Positions 26,256 through 35,263 of a stretch of DNA of 55,587 bases are shown here, piece by piece. The notes under the pieces were generated by a model. That model ran no database searches and had not been told where the DNA came from. It saw only the letters and a program-made list of their open reading frames with translations. Location of the stretch: the NCBI GenBank assembly GCA_003222085.1, contig QHUK01000015.1, forward strand, positions 1 to 55,587. The letters run 5' to 3'. Origin of the DNA: Gemmatimonadota bacterium (GTDB lineage: Bacteria > Gemmatimonadota > Gemmatimonadetes > Gemmatimonadales > GWC2-71-9). Position 1 is the stretch's first letter, and each line of letters starts with the position of its first letter. The translations under genes and the position numbers were made by a program.

Positions 26256-27020
26256 ATGGCTACCACCCAGTTGCGGCCGATGGCGATGGGAGAGATTCTC
26301 GATGCCTCCTTCGTGCTGCTGCGGCGTCACGCCGGCGTGTTCTTCGGTGTCGCGATCGTGTGCCAGGGTGTGCCGACCGCGCTGAGCCTGTTCGTGGAGT
26401 TCAACGGCGGCGCCCGGCAGCATTTCGGATTGTACGCGTTCTCGCAGCTCCTCAGCTTCGTCGGGTATCTCCTCATCACCGGCGCGTCGATCCGCGTGGT
26501 TTCGCAGGCCTATCTCGGCAACGAGCCAAGCCTGTCGGACGCGCTCGACTTTGCGTTCGGCAAGCTGGGGCGAACGCTGGCCGCCGGTTTCGCGACGGGT
26601 ATCTTGGTCGTCTTCGCGCTCATCTTCTTCATCATTCCCGCATTCGTGGTAGCGCCCGGCCTCTCCGTGGCGGTGCAGGCGGCCGTGCTCGAGCCGCTCC
26701 CGGGGGGCACCGACGGCCTGGGACGCTCCTGGAGCCTCACCCAGGGGTTCAAGTGGCGGGCGTTCGGGCTGTACGTCGTGGTCATCGTCCTCGTGCTGCT
26801 GTGCCTGCTGGGCTTCGCCGTCCTCGCCGGTTTGGCGGCGACCTTGGTTCCCCTCCTGCTCGTTCCGGCGATGATCGGATTCGCCCTCGTGTTCCTGTTC
26901 CTCTATCCGTTCACGAGCTGCGTGTTCACCTTGTTCTATTACGACCTGCGCGTGCGGAAGGAGGCGTTCGATCTCGAGCTCCTGAGCCGGCACCTCGGCA
27001 TCGCCGCCGCGCGGGCGTGA
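26256..27020 (+). CDS. Multi-helix membrane protein (GPDPase membrane-domain-like)
   Basis: A 254-residue integral membrane protein with about six helices and a strong ribosome site (GAGGAGG, 7 nt before the ATG). The N-terminal LRPMAMGEILDASFVLLRRH and the middle DALDFAFGKLGRTL resemble the membrane domain of glycerophosphodiester phosphodiesterases and related unnamed proteins, but there is no catalytic domain. It is the first gene of the DUF4129-DUF4350-MoxR-DUF58 operon and is probably a membrane partner of that complex. Confidence 0.7.
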   Translation: MATTQLRPMAMGEILDASFVLLRRHAGVFFGVAIVCQGVPTALSLFVEFNGGARQHFGLYAFSQLLSFVGYLLITGASIRVVSQAYLGNEPSLSDALDFAFGKLGRTLAAGFATGILVVFALIFFIIPAFVVAPGLSVAVQAAVLEPLPGGTDGLGRSWSLTQGFKWRAFGLYVVVIVLVLLCLLGFAVLAGLAATLVPLLLVPAMIGFALVFLFLYPFTSCVFTLFYYDLRVRKEAFDLELLSRHLGIAAARA

Positions 27021-27634
27021 GCGTCGTTCCGCAGCAGGTCGAGCCGGACTCGCTGCGCGCTGCGCTGCGGGCCGTGTTCCAGGCTCGAGAGTACCGGTGG
27101 AGCGAGCCCAGCAGCGCCTGGCTCTGGCTGACCGAGCAGTGGCACCGGCTCCTCGAGTGGCTCGAGACCCTGCGGGTCGCGTCGCCCGCGCGCTACTATC
27201 TGCTCCTCGCCGCCCTGACGCTCCTGCTGCTCGCCATTCTCGCTCACGTGACCTGGGTTGTGTGGCGCTCGCTCCGACCGCGTGAGGCCATCGTCGCGCC
27301 GACCGCCGAAGCGGCTCCCCCGCGGGGCGCCGCGTGGCATTTGGGGGAGGCGCAGCGCCTCGGCGCCGGCGGACGATTCGCTGAAGCCCTGGCCCATCGT
27401 TTCCTCGCCACCGTGCTCGACCTCGACGGTCGGCACCTGCTGCGATTCCACCCTTCGAAGACCCCGGCGGAATACGCCGTGGAGGCTCGGCTCGACGCCA
27501 CAGGCCGGTCCGAGCTCGCAGCCCTGGTCGCGAGCCTGTATCACCACGTGTTCGGCGGCGTGGCGTGCGATGCCGAGGGATGGCAGCGCTTCGACGCGCA
27601 AGCGGCGCGGCTCGGGCTCCATGCGACGCGGTGA
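27017..27634 (+). CDS. DUF4129 domain-containing membrane protein
   Basis: A 205-residue protein with one membrane helix (about 61-85) and a C-terminal DUF4129 domain (about 110-200) marked by GRFAEALAHRFLATVLDLDGR, then KTPAEYAVE and LVASLYHHVFGG. GTG 27017 overlaps the previous stop by 4 nt. DUF4129 proteins are commonly encoded beside MoxR ATPases and DUF58 proteins, as here; some relatives carry transglutaminase domains, which this one lacks. Confidence 0.82.
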   Translation: MSVVPQQVEPDSLRAALRAVFQAREYRWSEPSSAWLWLTEQWHRLLEWLETLRVASPARYYLLLAALTLLLLAILAHVTWVVWRSLRPREAIVAPTAEAAPPRGAAWHLGEAQRLGAGGRFAEALAHRFLATVLDLDGRHLLRFHPSKTPAEYAVEARLDATGRSELAALVASLYHHVFGGVACDAEGWQRFDAQAARLGLHATR

Positions 27635-28850
27635 GCGCGCCGTCGTCATCGGTGGCGTCACGGTCCTCGTGCTGGTGGCGCTGTGGGGTGCGTTGTCCGC
27701 TCCCGGCCGCGACCGCGACGATGACCGCCTCTCGACCTACCTGACGGGGCCCTCGGGAGCGAAAGGCCTGGCCCAGACGCTTCGGCGCCTGGGCATGACC
27801 GTGGAGCAGCGCCGTCGGCCGTACTTCGACCTCGCGGCGGACAGCGGCCGTCGGCGGCCCGAGCGGCTGTACGCGTTCCTCGATATCGAGCGACCCACCA
27901 CGCAGGAGCTGACGGCAATCCGCGACTACGTGGCCGGAGGCGGCAGAATCCTGACGGCCGGCGTCACCGGAATCGAAGCCTGCTTCGGCTACCGCTCGCG
28001 GCGGCTGAGCCGGGACGCGGACAACGACACGCGCGCCGCGGTGGTGCCCGGATCCGCGCGGCGCCTGCCCCCCACGTGGCGCGTGCTCCGGCGTCTGCCC
28101 GCGGAGTCGCTCGCGGTCGCGGCCACAGCGCTGGACGCGGATCGTTGCGCCCCGCACCTCCCGACGCAGGCCGACACGCTGGCGCGCACGATGCGCGGCG
28201 CAGCCGTGGCGCTCCGGCTCCGCTTCCCGTCGCGGGGCGAGGCGATCCTGCTGGCGGATGCACGGTATCTCAGCAACCGGATCCTCAAGGACACGGACGC
28301 CGGGGTCGCCGTGCTTCCGTGGTTCCTGGACGGACGCACCCGGCAGGTCGTGGTGGACGAGTATCACCTCGGGTTCGGCGCAGGGGGAACGCTCCCCGGG
28401 GCTTCATGGGCGTGGCTCAGACACCATCCTGCGGGCTGGGCGATCCTCCAGCTGTTCGGGGTCGCCCTCGTCGCGCTCGCGATGACCGCCGTTCGGTTCG
28501 GCCCGGCTCGGTCCGTGATCGAGCGACGGCGCCGCTCGCCGCTCGAGCACCTGGAAGCCCTTGCGGCGGGCCTCGAGGGTGCGGGCGGCGTGGACACGGC
28601 GGTGGGGCTCACCGTATCGGGGTTGCGCCGGCGGCTGGGTCGCGTCGGGCTGCTGCCGGCGGGCGGCGAGCGCGCATGGCTCGCCGCGCTCGAGCTCGCG
28701 CTGCCGACCCCCACCGGCCGCAACGCGGTGCGCCGCCTGCAGCGCACGATCAATCAACCCGGCGGTCCCGAGCGGGCGCTCGCGGCCGCCCAAGCCGTGG
28801 AGGACGTGTGGGAGGAGCTGCGCCCGCGGACGACGCGCGCCGGATTCTAG
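27621..28850 (+). CDS. DUF4350 domain-containing membrane protein
   Basis: A 409-residue protein with an N-terminal helix (about 7-27), a large outer domain and a second helix near 275-295. The DUF4350 region starts with DRLSTYLTGPSGAKGLAQTLRRLG and contains ELTAIRDYVAGGGRILTAG, a GATase-like fold segment. The cytoplasmic tail is helical. ATG 27621 overlaps the DUF4129 gene by 14 nt, and the 3' end overlaps the MoxR gene by 43 nt. Likely an envelope component served by the MoxR chaperone. Confidence 0.82.
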   Translation: MRRGERAVVIGGVTVLVLVALWGALSAPGRDRDDDRLSTYLTGPSGAKGLAQTLRRLGMTVEQRRRPYFDLAADSGRRRPERLYAFLDIERPTTQELTAIRDYVAGGGRILTAGVTGIEACFGYRSRRLSRDADNDTRAAVVPGSARRLPPTWRVLRRLPAESLAVAATALDADRCAPHLPTQADTLARTMRGAAVALRLRFPSRGEAILLADARYLSNRILKDTDAGVAVLPWFLDGRTRQVVVDEYHLGFGAGGTLPGASWAWLRHHPAGWAILQLFGVALVALAMTAVRFGPARSVIERRRRSPLEHLEALAAGLEGAGGVDTAVGLTVSGLRRRLGRVGLLPAGGERAWLAALELALPTPTGRNAVRRLQRTINQPGGPERALAAAQAVEDVWEELRPRTTRAGF

Positions 28851-29764
28851 AGGCCCTCGACCGGGTGATCCTGGGACAACAGGCGGCGACGCGCGAAGCG
28901 CTCGTGTGCCTGCTCGCCCGCGGTCACGTCCTGCTCGAGGGGGTGCCCGGGACGGCGAAAACGCTGTTGGTGCGCACCCTGTCGCTCATCCTCGACGTCA
29001 AGTTCCAGCGCATCCAGTTCACTCCCGACTTGATGCCCGCCGACATCACGGGAGTCACGCTCCTCACCGGGGCGCGCGAGTTCACCTTCCGGCCGGGGCC
29101 GATCTTCGCCGATCTCGTGCTCGCGGACGAGATCAACCGCGCACCGGCGAAGACGCAAGCGGCGCTGCTCGAAGCGATGCAGGAGCGCACGGTCACGGTG
29201 GATGGCACGGGGCACCCGCTGTCCGCGACGTTCACCGTGTTCGCCACCCAGAACCCCGTCGAGTTCGAGGGCACCTACCCGCTGCCGGAGGCCGAGCTGG
29301 ACCGTTTCATGGCGAAGCTGGTCGTAGGCTACCCCGACGCGGGCGCGGAGCAGGGGATCCTGGCGCGCACGGTGGCGGGGTTCGAGGCGGATCGGCCGGC
29401 GACCTACGGCGTAACGCGCGTGACGGACGCGGCCGGCCTGGAGCGACTGCGCGCGGCCGTCGAGGCCGTGCGGGTCGAGCCCCAGATCACCGCCTATATC
29501 ACGGCGGTGGTGCGCGGGACACGGGAGGCCGCATCGCTCACCCTCGGCGCCAGCCCGCGGGCGGGCGTGTCGCTCCTGAAGGCCGCTCGCGCGGCGGCAC
29601 TGCTCGACGGGCGCGACTTCGTGATCCCCGACGACGTCAAGGGTCTGGCACCCGCCGTGCTCCGCCACCGGGTGAGCGTCGCGCCCGAGCTCGAGCTGGA
29701 AGGTGTCACGCCCGACGCGGCCCTCAAGGCGATCCTCGACAGGACGGAAGTGCCCACGACGTGA
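28808..29764 (+). CDS. MoxR family AAA+ ATPase
   Basis: A 318-residue ATPase of the MoxR/AAA_3 group, acting as a chaperone for maturation of membrane or secreted complexes. Walker A is EGVPGTAKTLLV, Walker B VLADEINRAPAKTQAAL, sensor 1 VFATQNPVEFEGTYPLPEAELDRF, and a C-terminal lid follows. GTG 28808 starts the family N terminus (DDARRILEALDRVILGQQ) with GGAGG just before it; the frame is open further upstream within the DUF4350 gene but is not coding there. It overlaps DUF58 by 4 nt. Confidence 0.92.
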   Translation: MGGAAPADDARRILEALDRVILGQQAATREALVCLLARGHVLLEGVPGTAKTLLVRTLSLILDVKFQRIQFTPDLMPADITGVTLLTGAREFTFRPGPIFADLVLADEINRAPAKTQAALLEAMQERTVTVDGTGHPLSATFTVFATQNPVEFEGTYPLPEAELDRFMAKLVVGYPDAGAEQGILARTVAGFEADRPATYGVTRVTDAAGLERLRAAVEAVRVEPQITAYITAVVRGTREAASLTLGASPRAGVSLLKAARAAALLDGRDFVIPDDVKGLAPAVLRHRVSVAPELELEGVTPDAALKAILDRTEVPTT

Positions 29765-31086
29765 TTCTCGGCACCCCGCGGGCACTCTGGCTGGGCGCGG
29801 GGCTCGCGCTGCTGGGTCTCGCCGGGCTCTGGCTGCCGTGGGGCCTCGAGGCGATGCTGGTCGGGGACCTGGCCCTGGTGGCGGCGGTGTGGGTCGACGG
29901 ACTGCTCGCGCCGCGCTCGGGCCCGAGTCCCCGCCACCTGGTCGCCGTCCGGGACGCGCCGCCGGCGTTCTCCGTGGGCCGCCAGGGCGAAGTGACCTAT
30001 CGTTGGCGGAACGGCGCGCCCCGAGCCGCGCGGCTGAGGCTCCGCGAGGTGCGCCCAGACCTGCTCGGCGGCGCGCAGCCGCCCCGATGGATCCGCGTGG
30101 CCGCGCGCGGCGAGACGCGCGAGGTCGTGGCGGTGACTCCGGTGCGGCGCGGTCGCGAGACCCAAGGCGGATTCGTTGTCGACTCGGTCGGGCCGTTGGG
30201 GCTGGGGCTGCGGCGCGAGCGGTTCGCTCTCCCCTGGGCGGCGGCGGTGTACCCGCCGCTGGTCACCGTGCGGCTACAGGCATCGGTGGCGAGGGCCCAG
30301 CGACGCCGGGAGCAGGGGCTCACCCCGCTGCGTCGCCTGGGCGAGGGTCGCCTGTTCGAGTCCTTGCGGGATTGGGTGCCGGGCGACGACCTCCGGCACA
30401 TCGACTGGAAGGCCACGGGCCGACGCGGCAAGGTCATCACCCGGCAGTTCGAGGCGGAGCGCCGCCAGCACGTGCTGCTGGTGCTCGACCTGGGCCGGCT
30501 TCTCACGGCCGAGATCGCCGGCGTCGCGCGACTCGAGTACGTCGTGCGGGCGGCACTCGAGCTGGCGTATACCGCCGTCCAGCACGACGACAACGTCGGC
30601 GTCATGGCGTTCGCCGACGGGGTGCAGCACTTCGTGGCGCCGCAGCGCGGGCGGCTGGCGCTGAAGCGCGTGCTCGACGTCCTCGCGCGCGTCGAGCCGC
30701 GGCTGGTCGAGCCCGACTATCCGGGCGCGTTCCGCTACCTCGCGGCGCGCAACCGCAAGCGCGCGCTCACGGTGCTCTTCACGGACGTGATCGATCGGTT
30801 CGCGTCGGACGCGCTGGTGGCGAACGTCGCCTCGCTGCGGCCGCGGCATCTGCCGCTCGCCGTCACCCTGCAGAACCCCGAGTTGAACCACATCGCTGCG
30901 CTGCGGCCCGCCGCCGCGCACGACGCGTTTCGGAAGGCGGCGGCCGAGGAGCTGCTGCGTGCCCGTGAGGAGGCGCTGGGGCGCATGCGGCGCGCCGGTG
31001 TGCTGGTGCTGGACGTGCCGCCCGAGCGCGCGGCCGAAGCGGTCGTCGCCAAGTACCTCGATCTGAAACGTCGGGGCCGCCTCTAG
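29761..31086 (+). CDS. DUF58 domain-containing protein (vWA-like)
   Basis: A 441-residue protein with two N-terminal membrane helices (about 8-45), a beta-rich region and the DUF58 core GEGRLFESLRDWVPGDDLRH then IDWKATGRRGKVITRQFEAE. A von Willebrand A-like domain follows (VLLVLDLGRLLTAEIAG). It is the constant partner of MoxR ATPases. GTG 29761 overlaps the MoxR stop. Last gene of this operon; 72 nt separate it from the next start codon, with a candidate promoter between. Confidence 0.9.
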   Translation: MILGTPRALWLGAGLALLGLAGLWLPWGLEAMLVGDLALVAAVWVDGLLAPRSGPSPRHLVAVRDAPPAFSVGRQGEVTYRWRNGAPRAARLRLREVRPDLLGGAQPPRWIRVAARGETREVVAVTPVRRGRETQGGFVVDSVGPLGLGLRRERFALPWAAAVYPPLVTVRLQASVARAQRRREQGLTPLRRLGEGRLFESLRDWVPGDDLRHIDWKATGRRGKVITRQFEAERRQHVLLVLDLGRLLTAEIAGVARLEYVVRAALELAYTAVQHDDNVGVMAFADGVQHFVAPQRGRLALKRVLDVLARVEPRLVEPDYPGAFRYLAARNRKRALTVLFTDVIDRFASDALVANVASLRPRHLPLAVTLQNPELNHIAALRPAAAHDAFRKAAAEELLRAREEALGRMRRAGVLVLDVPPERAAEAVVAKYLDLKRRGRL

Positions 31087-31100
31087 GCGCGGTGGATCAT

Positions 31101-31129
31101 TTGGGTGTCCACCCCGGCCGTTATTACAT
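31101..31129 (+). promoter_or_regulatory. Candidate sigma-70 promoter for the lipoprotein/kinase operon
   Basis: TTGGGT (31101-31106), a 17-nt spacer and TTACAT (31124-31129), 29 nt before ATG 31159. It lies in the short gap after the DUF58 gene. Support is from sequence and position only. Confidence 0.35.
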
Positions 31130-31158
31130 TGACTCCCACCTCCGCCGGACTCGAGTGC

Positions 31159-32727
31159 ATGCGACGCAGTCGCGCGGTTGCTGGCCTGACGCTGCTCGTC
31201 AGTTTCGTGATCGTCGGGACGTGCGCGTACCCTACGGAGCACGACTCATCGGTGCATGTCAGCATCACACCCGTGAGCATTCTGTTCAGCGGCCACGACA
31301 CGGTCGTCGCGGCCCGGGCCTGGGAGGTCACCGGGGTCGCCGATTCGCAAGCGATCCCCAACGTGGTGTTCGTCTGGTCGAGCAGCGATTCGACCGTCGC
31401 GACCGTGGACGCGGGTCGCGTCGTCGGCATCAAGTCCGGTACCGCGATCATCAGGGCGGCGGCGCTCAACTTTGACAAGGGGCAGCTCGCGGCCGCGGAC
31501 ACGGTCCGGGTGTCTGCCCCGCTCGAAATCGACAGCGTGGCTCCTGATACGGCGCGATACGGTCAGGTAGTGACCGTCTTCGGCCCCGGCGCCGACAAAG
31601 TCGTGTTGGCCTCGATGAAGGGTGCGTTGTTCCTGTACCCATATCCGTTCTCGGCACAACACGACACGACCGGCTACGGTCAACAAAAGTTCTGGATCCC
31701 GCCCCCAGCCGAGTCCGACCGGATCACTTTCATCGGCAACGGCATCGTCACCCAGAGCGCCGACTCGACCCACGTGACGAAACGGGACGTGTACGAGCCA
31801 AACGATACGGCGCCACACAAGTTCGACCTCGACGCCCCTCGCCCGTTCCCGTACCCCGGGACCATCTATAACCTGCTGCTGGTCTTCAACCCGGCGCTGT
31901 TCTTCGAGCCTCTGAAGCGCGGCGCGACGTTCGGAGCCGACTGGTACCGGTTTCGTCATTCCACGGCGCGCGACCTGACGATCATTCTCACGGCACCCTC
32001 GGCGCCCGGCACCTTCCAGACGTTTGTGACCGACTCGCTCGCGTGGACGGGGACGACCTATGCGATCGGGCCCGGGTCGTGGACGTTCGGCCCCGGCTCC
32101 CACGCGTGCCACGGCGCGCGGTTCTCGCCCTCGGAAGCGGCTGCCGAATCCACGATCGTCGCGTTCAAGAACGCGCCCGCAGGTGTGCTGCACGCGATCG
32201 CGATTTACGGGCAACCGGCGTCGTATGGGCTCGCGGTGGTCGACACCTACGCGAGCGAGCTGCCGCCTGACGCCCACGAGGACGACAACTCGTGCAACGC
32301 CGCCGACCTGCGCGATACGATGCAGGCGCCGTTTCGCGATACGCTGACGATCGAGAACCCGCACGACGTCGACTGGATCCGGTTCCATTACATCAACGGC
32401 GGACTCGGGACGAGTGCACAATTCCGACTGCACGCGTTTCCGGGAACGCACCCGGATTCCTTGAAGGACCTCGACCTGTACGTCATGAGCGTACCGGCGC
32501 TCGGGGATACCGTGGTGAAGCTCGTGCTCGCCGACACGGCGGCCGGCTCGGACGTCAATCGGACGACCTCGCTCGCGACGGGGGACTACTACCTGGCCGT
32601 CGTGGATTTCGCGGGGACGGCGACTACATACGAGGTCTGCGTCGGCACCGTTCCCGTGCTTGGTGGAGGTTTCTGCAACACGAATTTTCCGGTACCGCCG
32701 CCCCTCATCCGGTCGAGGCGCCGATGA
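31159..32727 (+). CDS. Lipoprotein with bacterial Ig-like (BIG2) domain
   Basis: A 522-residue exported protein. From ATG 31159 the signal sequence MRRSRAVAGLTLLVSFVIVG precedes a lipobox Cys; the frame also has an upstream ATG at 31105, which would bury the signal. A BIG2-like Ig fold (about 30-115) contains VWSSSDSTVATVDAGRVVGI and SGTAIIRAAA. Two later modules each begin with the pre-peptidase-like pattern YEPNDTAP and HEDDNSCNAADLRD and resemble beta-sandwich C-terminal domains. Probably a surface protein; function unknown. It overlaps the kinase gene by 4 nt. Confidence 0.75.
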   Translation: MRRSRAVAGLTLLVSFVIVGTCAYPTEHDSSVHVSITPVSILFSGHDTVVAARAWEVTGVADSQAIPNVVFVWSSSDSTVATVDAGRVVGIKSGTAIIRAAALNFDKGQLAAADTVRVSAPLEIDSVAPDTARYGQVVTVFGPGADKVVLASMKGALFLYPYPFSAQHDTTGYGQQKFWIPPPAESDRITFIGNGIVTQSADSTHVTKRDVYEPNDTAPHKFDLDAPRPFPYPGTIYNLLLVFNPALFFEPLKRGATFGADWYRFRHSTARDLTIILTAPSAPGTFQTFVTDSLAWTGTTYAIGPGSWTFGPGSHACHGARFSPSEAAAESTIVAFKNAPAGVLHAIAIYGQPASYGLAVVDTYASELPPDAHEDDNSCNAADLRDTMQAPFRDTLTIENPHDVDWIRFHYINGGLGTSAQFRLHAFPGTHPDSLKDLDLYVMSVPALGDTVVKLVLADTAAGSDVNRTTSLATGDYYLAVVDFAGTATTYEVCVGTVPVLGGGFCNTNFPVPPPLIRSRRR

Positions 32728-34208
32728 CCAACGGCGTGCTCGAATGCTTCCGCTGCCACACCCCGATTCCCGAGAACAGCAAGTTCTGCTCGTCGTGCGG
32801 CGCCGACGTCTCGGGGGGGGACGGAGCCACCAGCACCAGCAGCGTCGCCATCGTGCAGGAGCGGCTGCGGCGCGTGATCGAGGGCAAGTACCGGATCGAG
32901 CGGTTGCTGGGCAAGGGCGGGATGGGCGCCGTGTTCCTGGCGCACGATCTCACGCTCGAGCGGGAGGTCGCGATCAAGGTGCTCCCGCCCGATGTCGCCC
33001 AGGACGATCAGGTGGTGCGCCGCTTCCAGCAGGAGGCCAAGACCGCCGCCAAGCTCGACCACCCCAACATCATCCCCATCTATCGCGTCGAGAGTGAGGG
33101 TGGGCTCAACTACTTCGTGATGAAATACGTCTCGGGTACCTCGCTCGAGGATCTGCTCGAGAAAAAGGAGCCGCTGCCCGTCCCCGAGATCCAGCGCATT
33201 CTCTGGGAAGCGGCCTGCGCCCTGGGACACGCGCACCAGCGCGGGGTGGTGCATCGCGACGTGAAGCCCGCCAACATCATGTTCGACCACGACGGTCGCG
33301 TGATGCTCACGGACTTCGGGATCTCGAAGGCGCTCCAGGCCGCCACGGGCTTCACCGCGACCGGGATGATCATCGGCACGCCGCATTACATGGCGCCCGA
33401 GCAAGGGAAGGGCGCCCCGGTGGATGGCCGCGCCGACCAGTACTCCCTGGGTGTGGTCGGCTACCGCATGATCACCGCCGAGCTGCCGTTCAGCGGCGAC
33501 TCGGTGCACACCATCATCTACAAGCACATCTACGAAGAGCCGCCGCTCGCGAGCACCAAGCGGGCCGGCATCCCCGGCGCGCTCACGGTGGCTATCTCGC
33601 GGGCCCTGGCCAAGGAGCCCGACCAGCGCTTCCCCACGATGGAAGACTTCGCCACCGCCGTGTGGCCGGAGCAGCCGGTCGCTTCGCCGGCCAGGTCCCG
33701 GGGCGCCGCGCGGCCGCGCGCCCGGGCAACGGCCGATGCGCCCACCGAGATCACGGGCGCGCCTACGACGCCGCTGCCCGCCGCGAAATCGCGCAAGCCG
33801 CGGTCGCGGGCTCCCGCCCTGATCGGGCTCGTGGTGGTGGCGGCGGGCGTTGGGGGATATCTGGCACTGAGAGGGAGCAGGGAGCAGCTCCCTGCTCCCT
33901 CCGCCGACACGGTGCGCGTGCCCGCGCAGGCCAGCCGGGAGCCGCAGCGCCGCCCAGAGCGCGTGAAGCCGCGGCAGGCGGCGCGCGCGGCCGAGGCCCA
34001 GGGTTTCCTGACCATCGCCGCCGATCCGTTCGGCGAGGTATTCATCGACGGGGTGGATGCCGGCCAGACGCCCCTGGTCGAATACGCGGTGAAGCCCGGC
34101 CGGCACACGATTCGCATCGAGCACGCCGGATTCAAGACGATCACCGAGACCGTGCTCGTGGACGCGAGCAACACCGTCCGCAAGCGCTACACCCTGCTCC
34201 CGGAGTGA
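32724..34208 (+). CDS. Serine/threonine protein kinase with zinc ribbon, membrane helix and PEGA domain
   Basis: A 494-residue receptor-type kinase. An N-terminal zinc ribbon (C8, C11, C22, C25) precedes a Hanks-type kinase domain (about 55-325): GKGGMGAVFLA loop, K85 in VAIKVL, catalytic D179 in HRDVKPANI, DFG at D197 and GTPHYMAPEQ. A membrane helix lies at about 363-382, followed by a Pro/Arg linker and a PEGA domain (about 430-494, GEVFIDGVDAGQTPL). The linker right after the helix is encoded by a perfect 31-bp inverted repeat. It sits between a lipoprotein and envelope genes, suggesting envelope sensing. Confidence 0.93.
   Translation: MTNGVLECFRCHTPIPENSKFCSSCGADVSGGDGATSTSSVAIVQERLRRVIEGKYRIERLLGKGGMGAVFLAHDLTLEREVAIKVLPPDVAQDDQVVRRFQQEAKTAAKLDHPNIIPIYRVESEGGLNYFVMKYVSGTSLEDLLEKKEPLPVPEIQRILWEAACALGHAHQRGVVHRDVKPANIMFDHDGRVMLTDFGISKALQAATGFTATGMIIGTPHYMAPEQGKGAPVDGRADQYSLGVVGYRMITAELPFSGDSVHTIIYKHIYEEPPLASTKRAGIPGALTVAISRALAKEPDQRFPTMEDFATAVWPEQPVASPARSRGAARPRARATADAPTEITGAPTTPLPAAKSRKPRSRAPALIGLVVVAAGVGGYLALRGSREQLPAPSADTVRVPAQASREPQRRPERVKPRQAARAAEAQGFLTIAADPFGEVFIDGVDAGQTPLVEYAVKPGRHTIRIEHAGFKTITETVLVDASNTVRKRYTLLPE
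33871..33901. repeat. Perfect 31-bp inverted repeat inside the kinase gene
   Basis: Arms of 15 bp (GAGGGAGCAGGGAGC and its exact reverse complement) around a central A. Each arm holds two tandem GGGAGC(A) units. It is in frame and encodes about ten residues (RGSREQLPAP) of the linker just outside the membrane helix, a place that tolerates insertions. Confidence 0.85.
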
Positions 34209-34213
34209 CCCGC

Positions 34214-35263
34214 ATGGCCCGCCATCGCTGCGCCCTCGCCCTGCTGGCGAGCTTGGCCGTGCCGGCGACCGGCGGTGCACAGGCGGTTCAGAGCGCTACG
34301 CTGCGCCGGGCGCAGCAGGCGTACGACAACCTCGAGTATCGCCAGGTCGTCTCACTCGCCCATGCCGCGCTGCGCGAGCGGCTGACCGGGCCCGAGCGCG
34401 CGCGGGCATACGAGCTGCTCGGCTTCACGTACGGCGCCTTGGACTCGATCCTCAAGGCCGTGGATGCGTTCAAGCAGGTCGTCCTGATCGATCCCGAGCG
34501 ACAGCTCGACCCGAACCGCGTTTCACCCAAGGCGTACAGCGCGTTCGACGTGGCGCTGCGTCAGGTGCTGCTCGTGCGCCAGCTGCGCATCGACAGCACG
34601 AGCTTTGTCGGGGGGCGGGGAGCAGTACCGATCCGGTTCACGGTCACCCAGCCCGCGCGAGTCGTGACGCGGGCGATCGGAGGGGCCGGGGCAGGGAGTT
34701 ACGTGATCGACTCGGGCGCCTGGAACGGGCAGGTGAACTTGAGTTGGCCCGCCCGGCTCGCAAACGGCGATCCGGTGCCGGCGGGGAATTACACGGTGGT
34801 CGTCGAGGCGCGGCTGGGACAGAATACGTTCTCCGCCTCCCAACCGATCCGGGTGAGCCACGGCAGCGTGGATACCCTGCCGTCCCTCACCAGCCTGCCG
34901 GGCTACCAGTACCTCCCCGAGACGGAGGTCCCGCCGCAGAGCTGGCGCCCGCTGGGGCTCGCTTTCCTCTATACAGGGGGCGCGCTGGTCGGCACGCTGG
35001 GGCTCGAGAGCTCGAGCCTCGGGTCGGGCTCCAAGCGGGAGCTCGCGGTGGTGGGGGGCGCAGCGCTGGTCACGGGTTTCGTGATGACCCTGCGCAGGCC
35101 CGCCCCGCGGCCCGCGGCGGCCAACATCCTCTACAATCGACTGCTGCGCGACCAGATCGCGCGGCGCAACCAGGACATCGCGAAGGAGAACATGGCCCGG
35201 CGCCAGCAGGTGCAGCTCACTCTGGTGCCGCTGCCCAGGCCGAGCGGAGCCGCGCCCCGGTGA
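34214..35263 (+). CDS. Exported TPR-like protein, hypothetical
   Basis: A 349-residue protein with the signal peptide MARHRCALALLASLAVPATGGAQ. ATG 34214 has GGAG 8 nt upstream; GTG 34205 is an in-frame alternative overlapping the kinase stop. Residues 25-110 form TPR-like helices (RRAQQAYDNLEYRQVVSLAHAAL, ARAYELLGFTYGALDSILKAVDAFKQV). A beta-sandwich region follows, then two membrane-like helices near 245-295 and a coiled C terminus (RDQIARRNQDIAKENMARRQ). Probably an envelope accessory protein of the kinase operon. Confidence 0.7.
   Translation: MARHRCALALLASLAVPATGGAQAVQSATLRRAQQAYDNLEYRQVVSLAHAALRERLTGPERARAYELLGFTYGALDSILKAVDAFKQVVLIDPERQLDPNRVSPKAYSAFDVALRQVLLVRQLRIDSTSFVGGRGAVPIRFTVTQPARVVTRAIGGAGAGSYVIDSGAWNGQVNLSWPARLANGDPVPAGNYTVVVEARLGQNTFSASQPIRVSHGSVDTLPSLTSLPGYQYLPETEVPPQSWRPLGLAFLYTGGALVGTLGLESSSLGSGSKRELAVVGGAALVTGFVMTLRRPAPRPAAANILYNRLLRDQIARRNQDIAKENMARRQQVQLTLVPLPRPSGAAPR

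Noticed and set aside
25926-28367. An 813-codon minus-strand frame across the start of the MoxR locus
   Set aside because: It spans several confirmed plus-strand genes and the fusion gene's start region. Composition is Arg/Gly/Ala-rich without motifs; a shadow frame.
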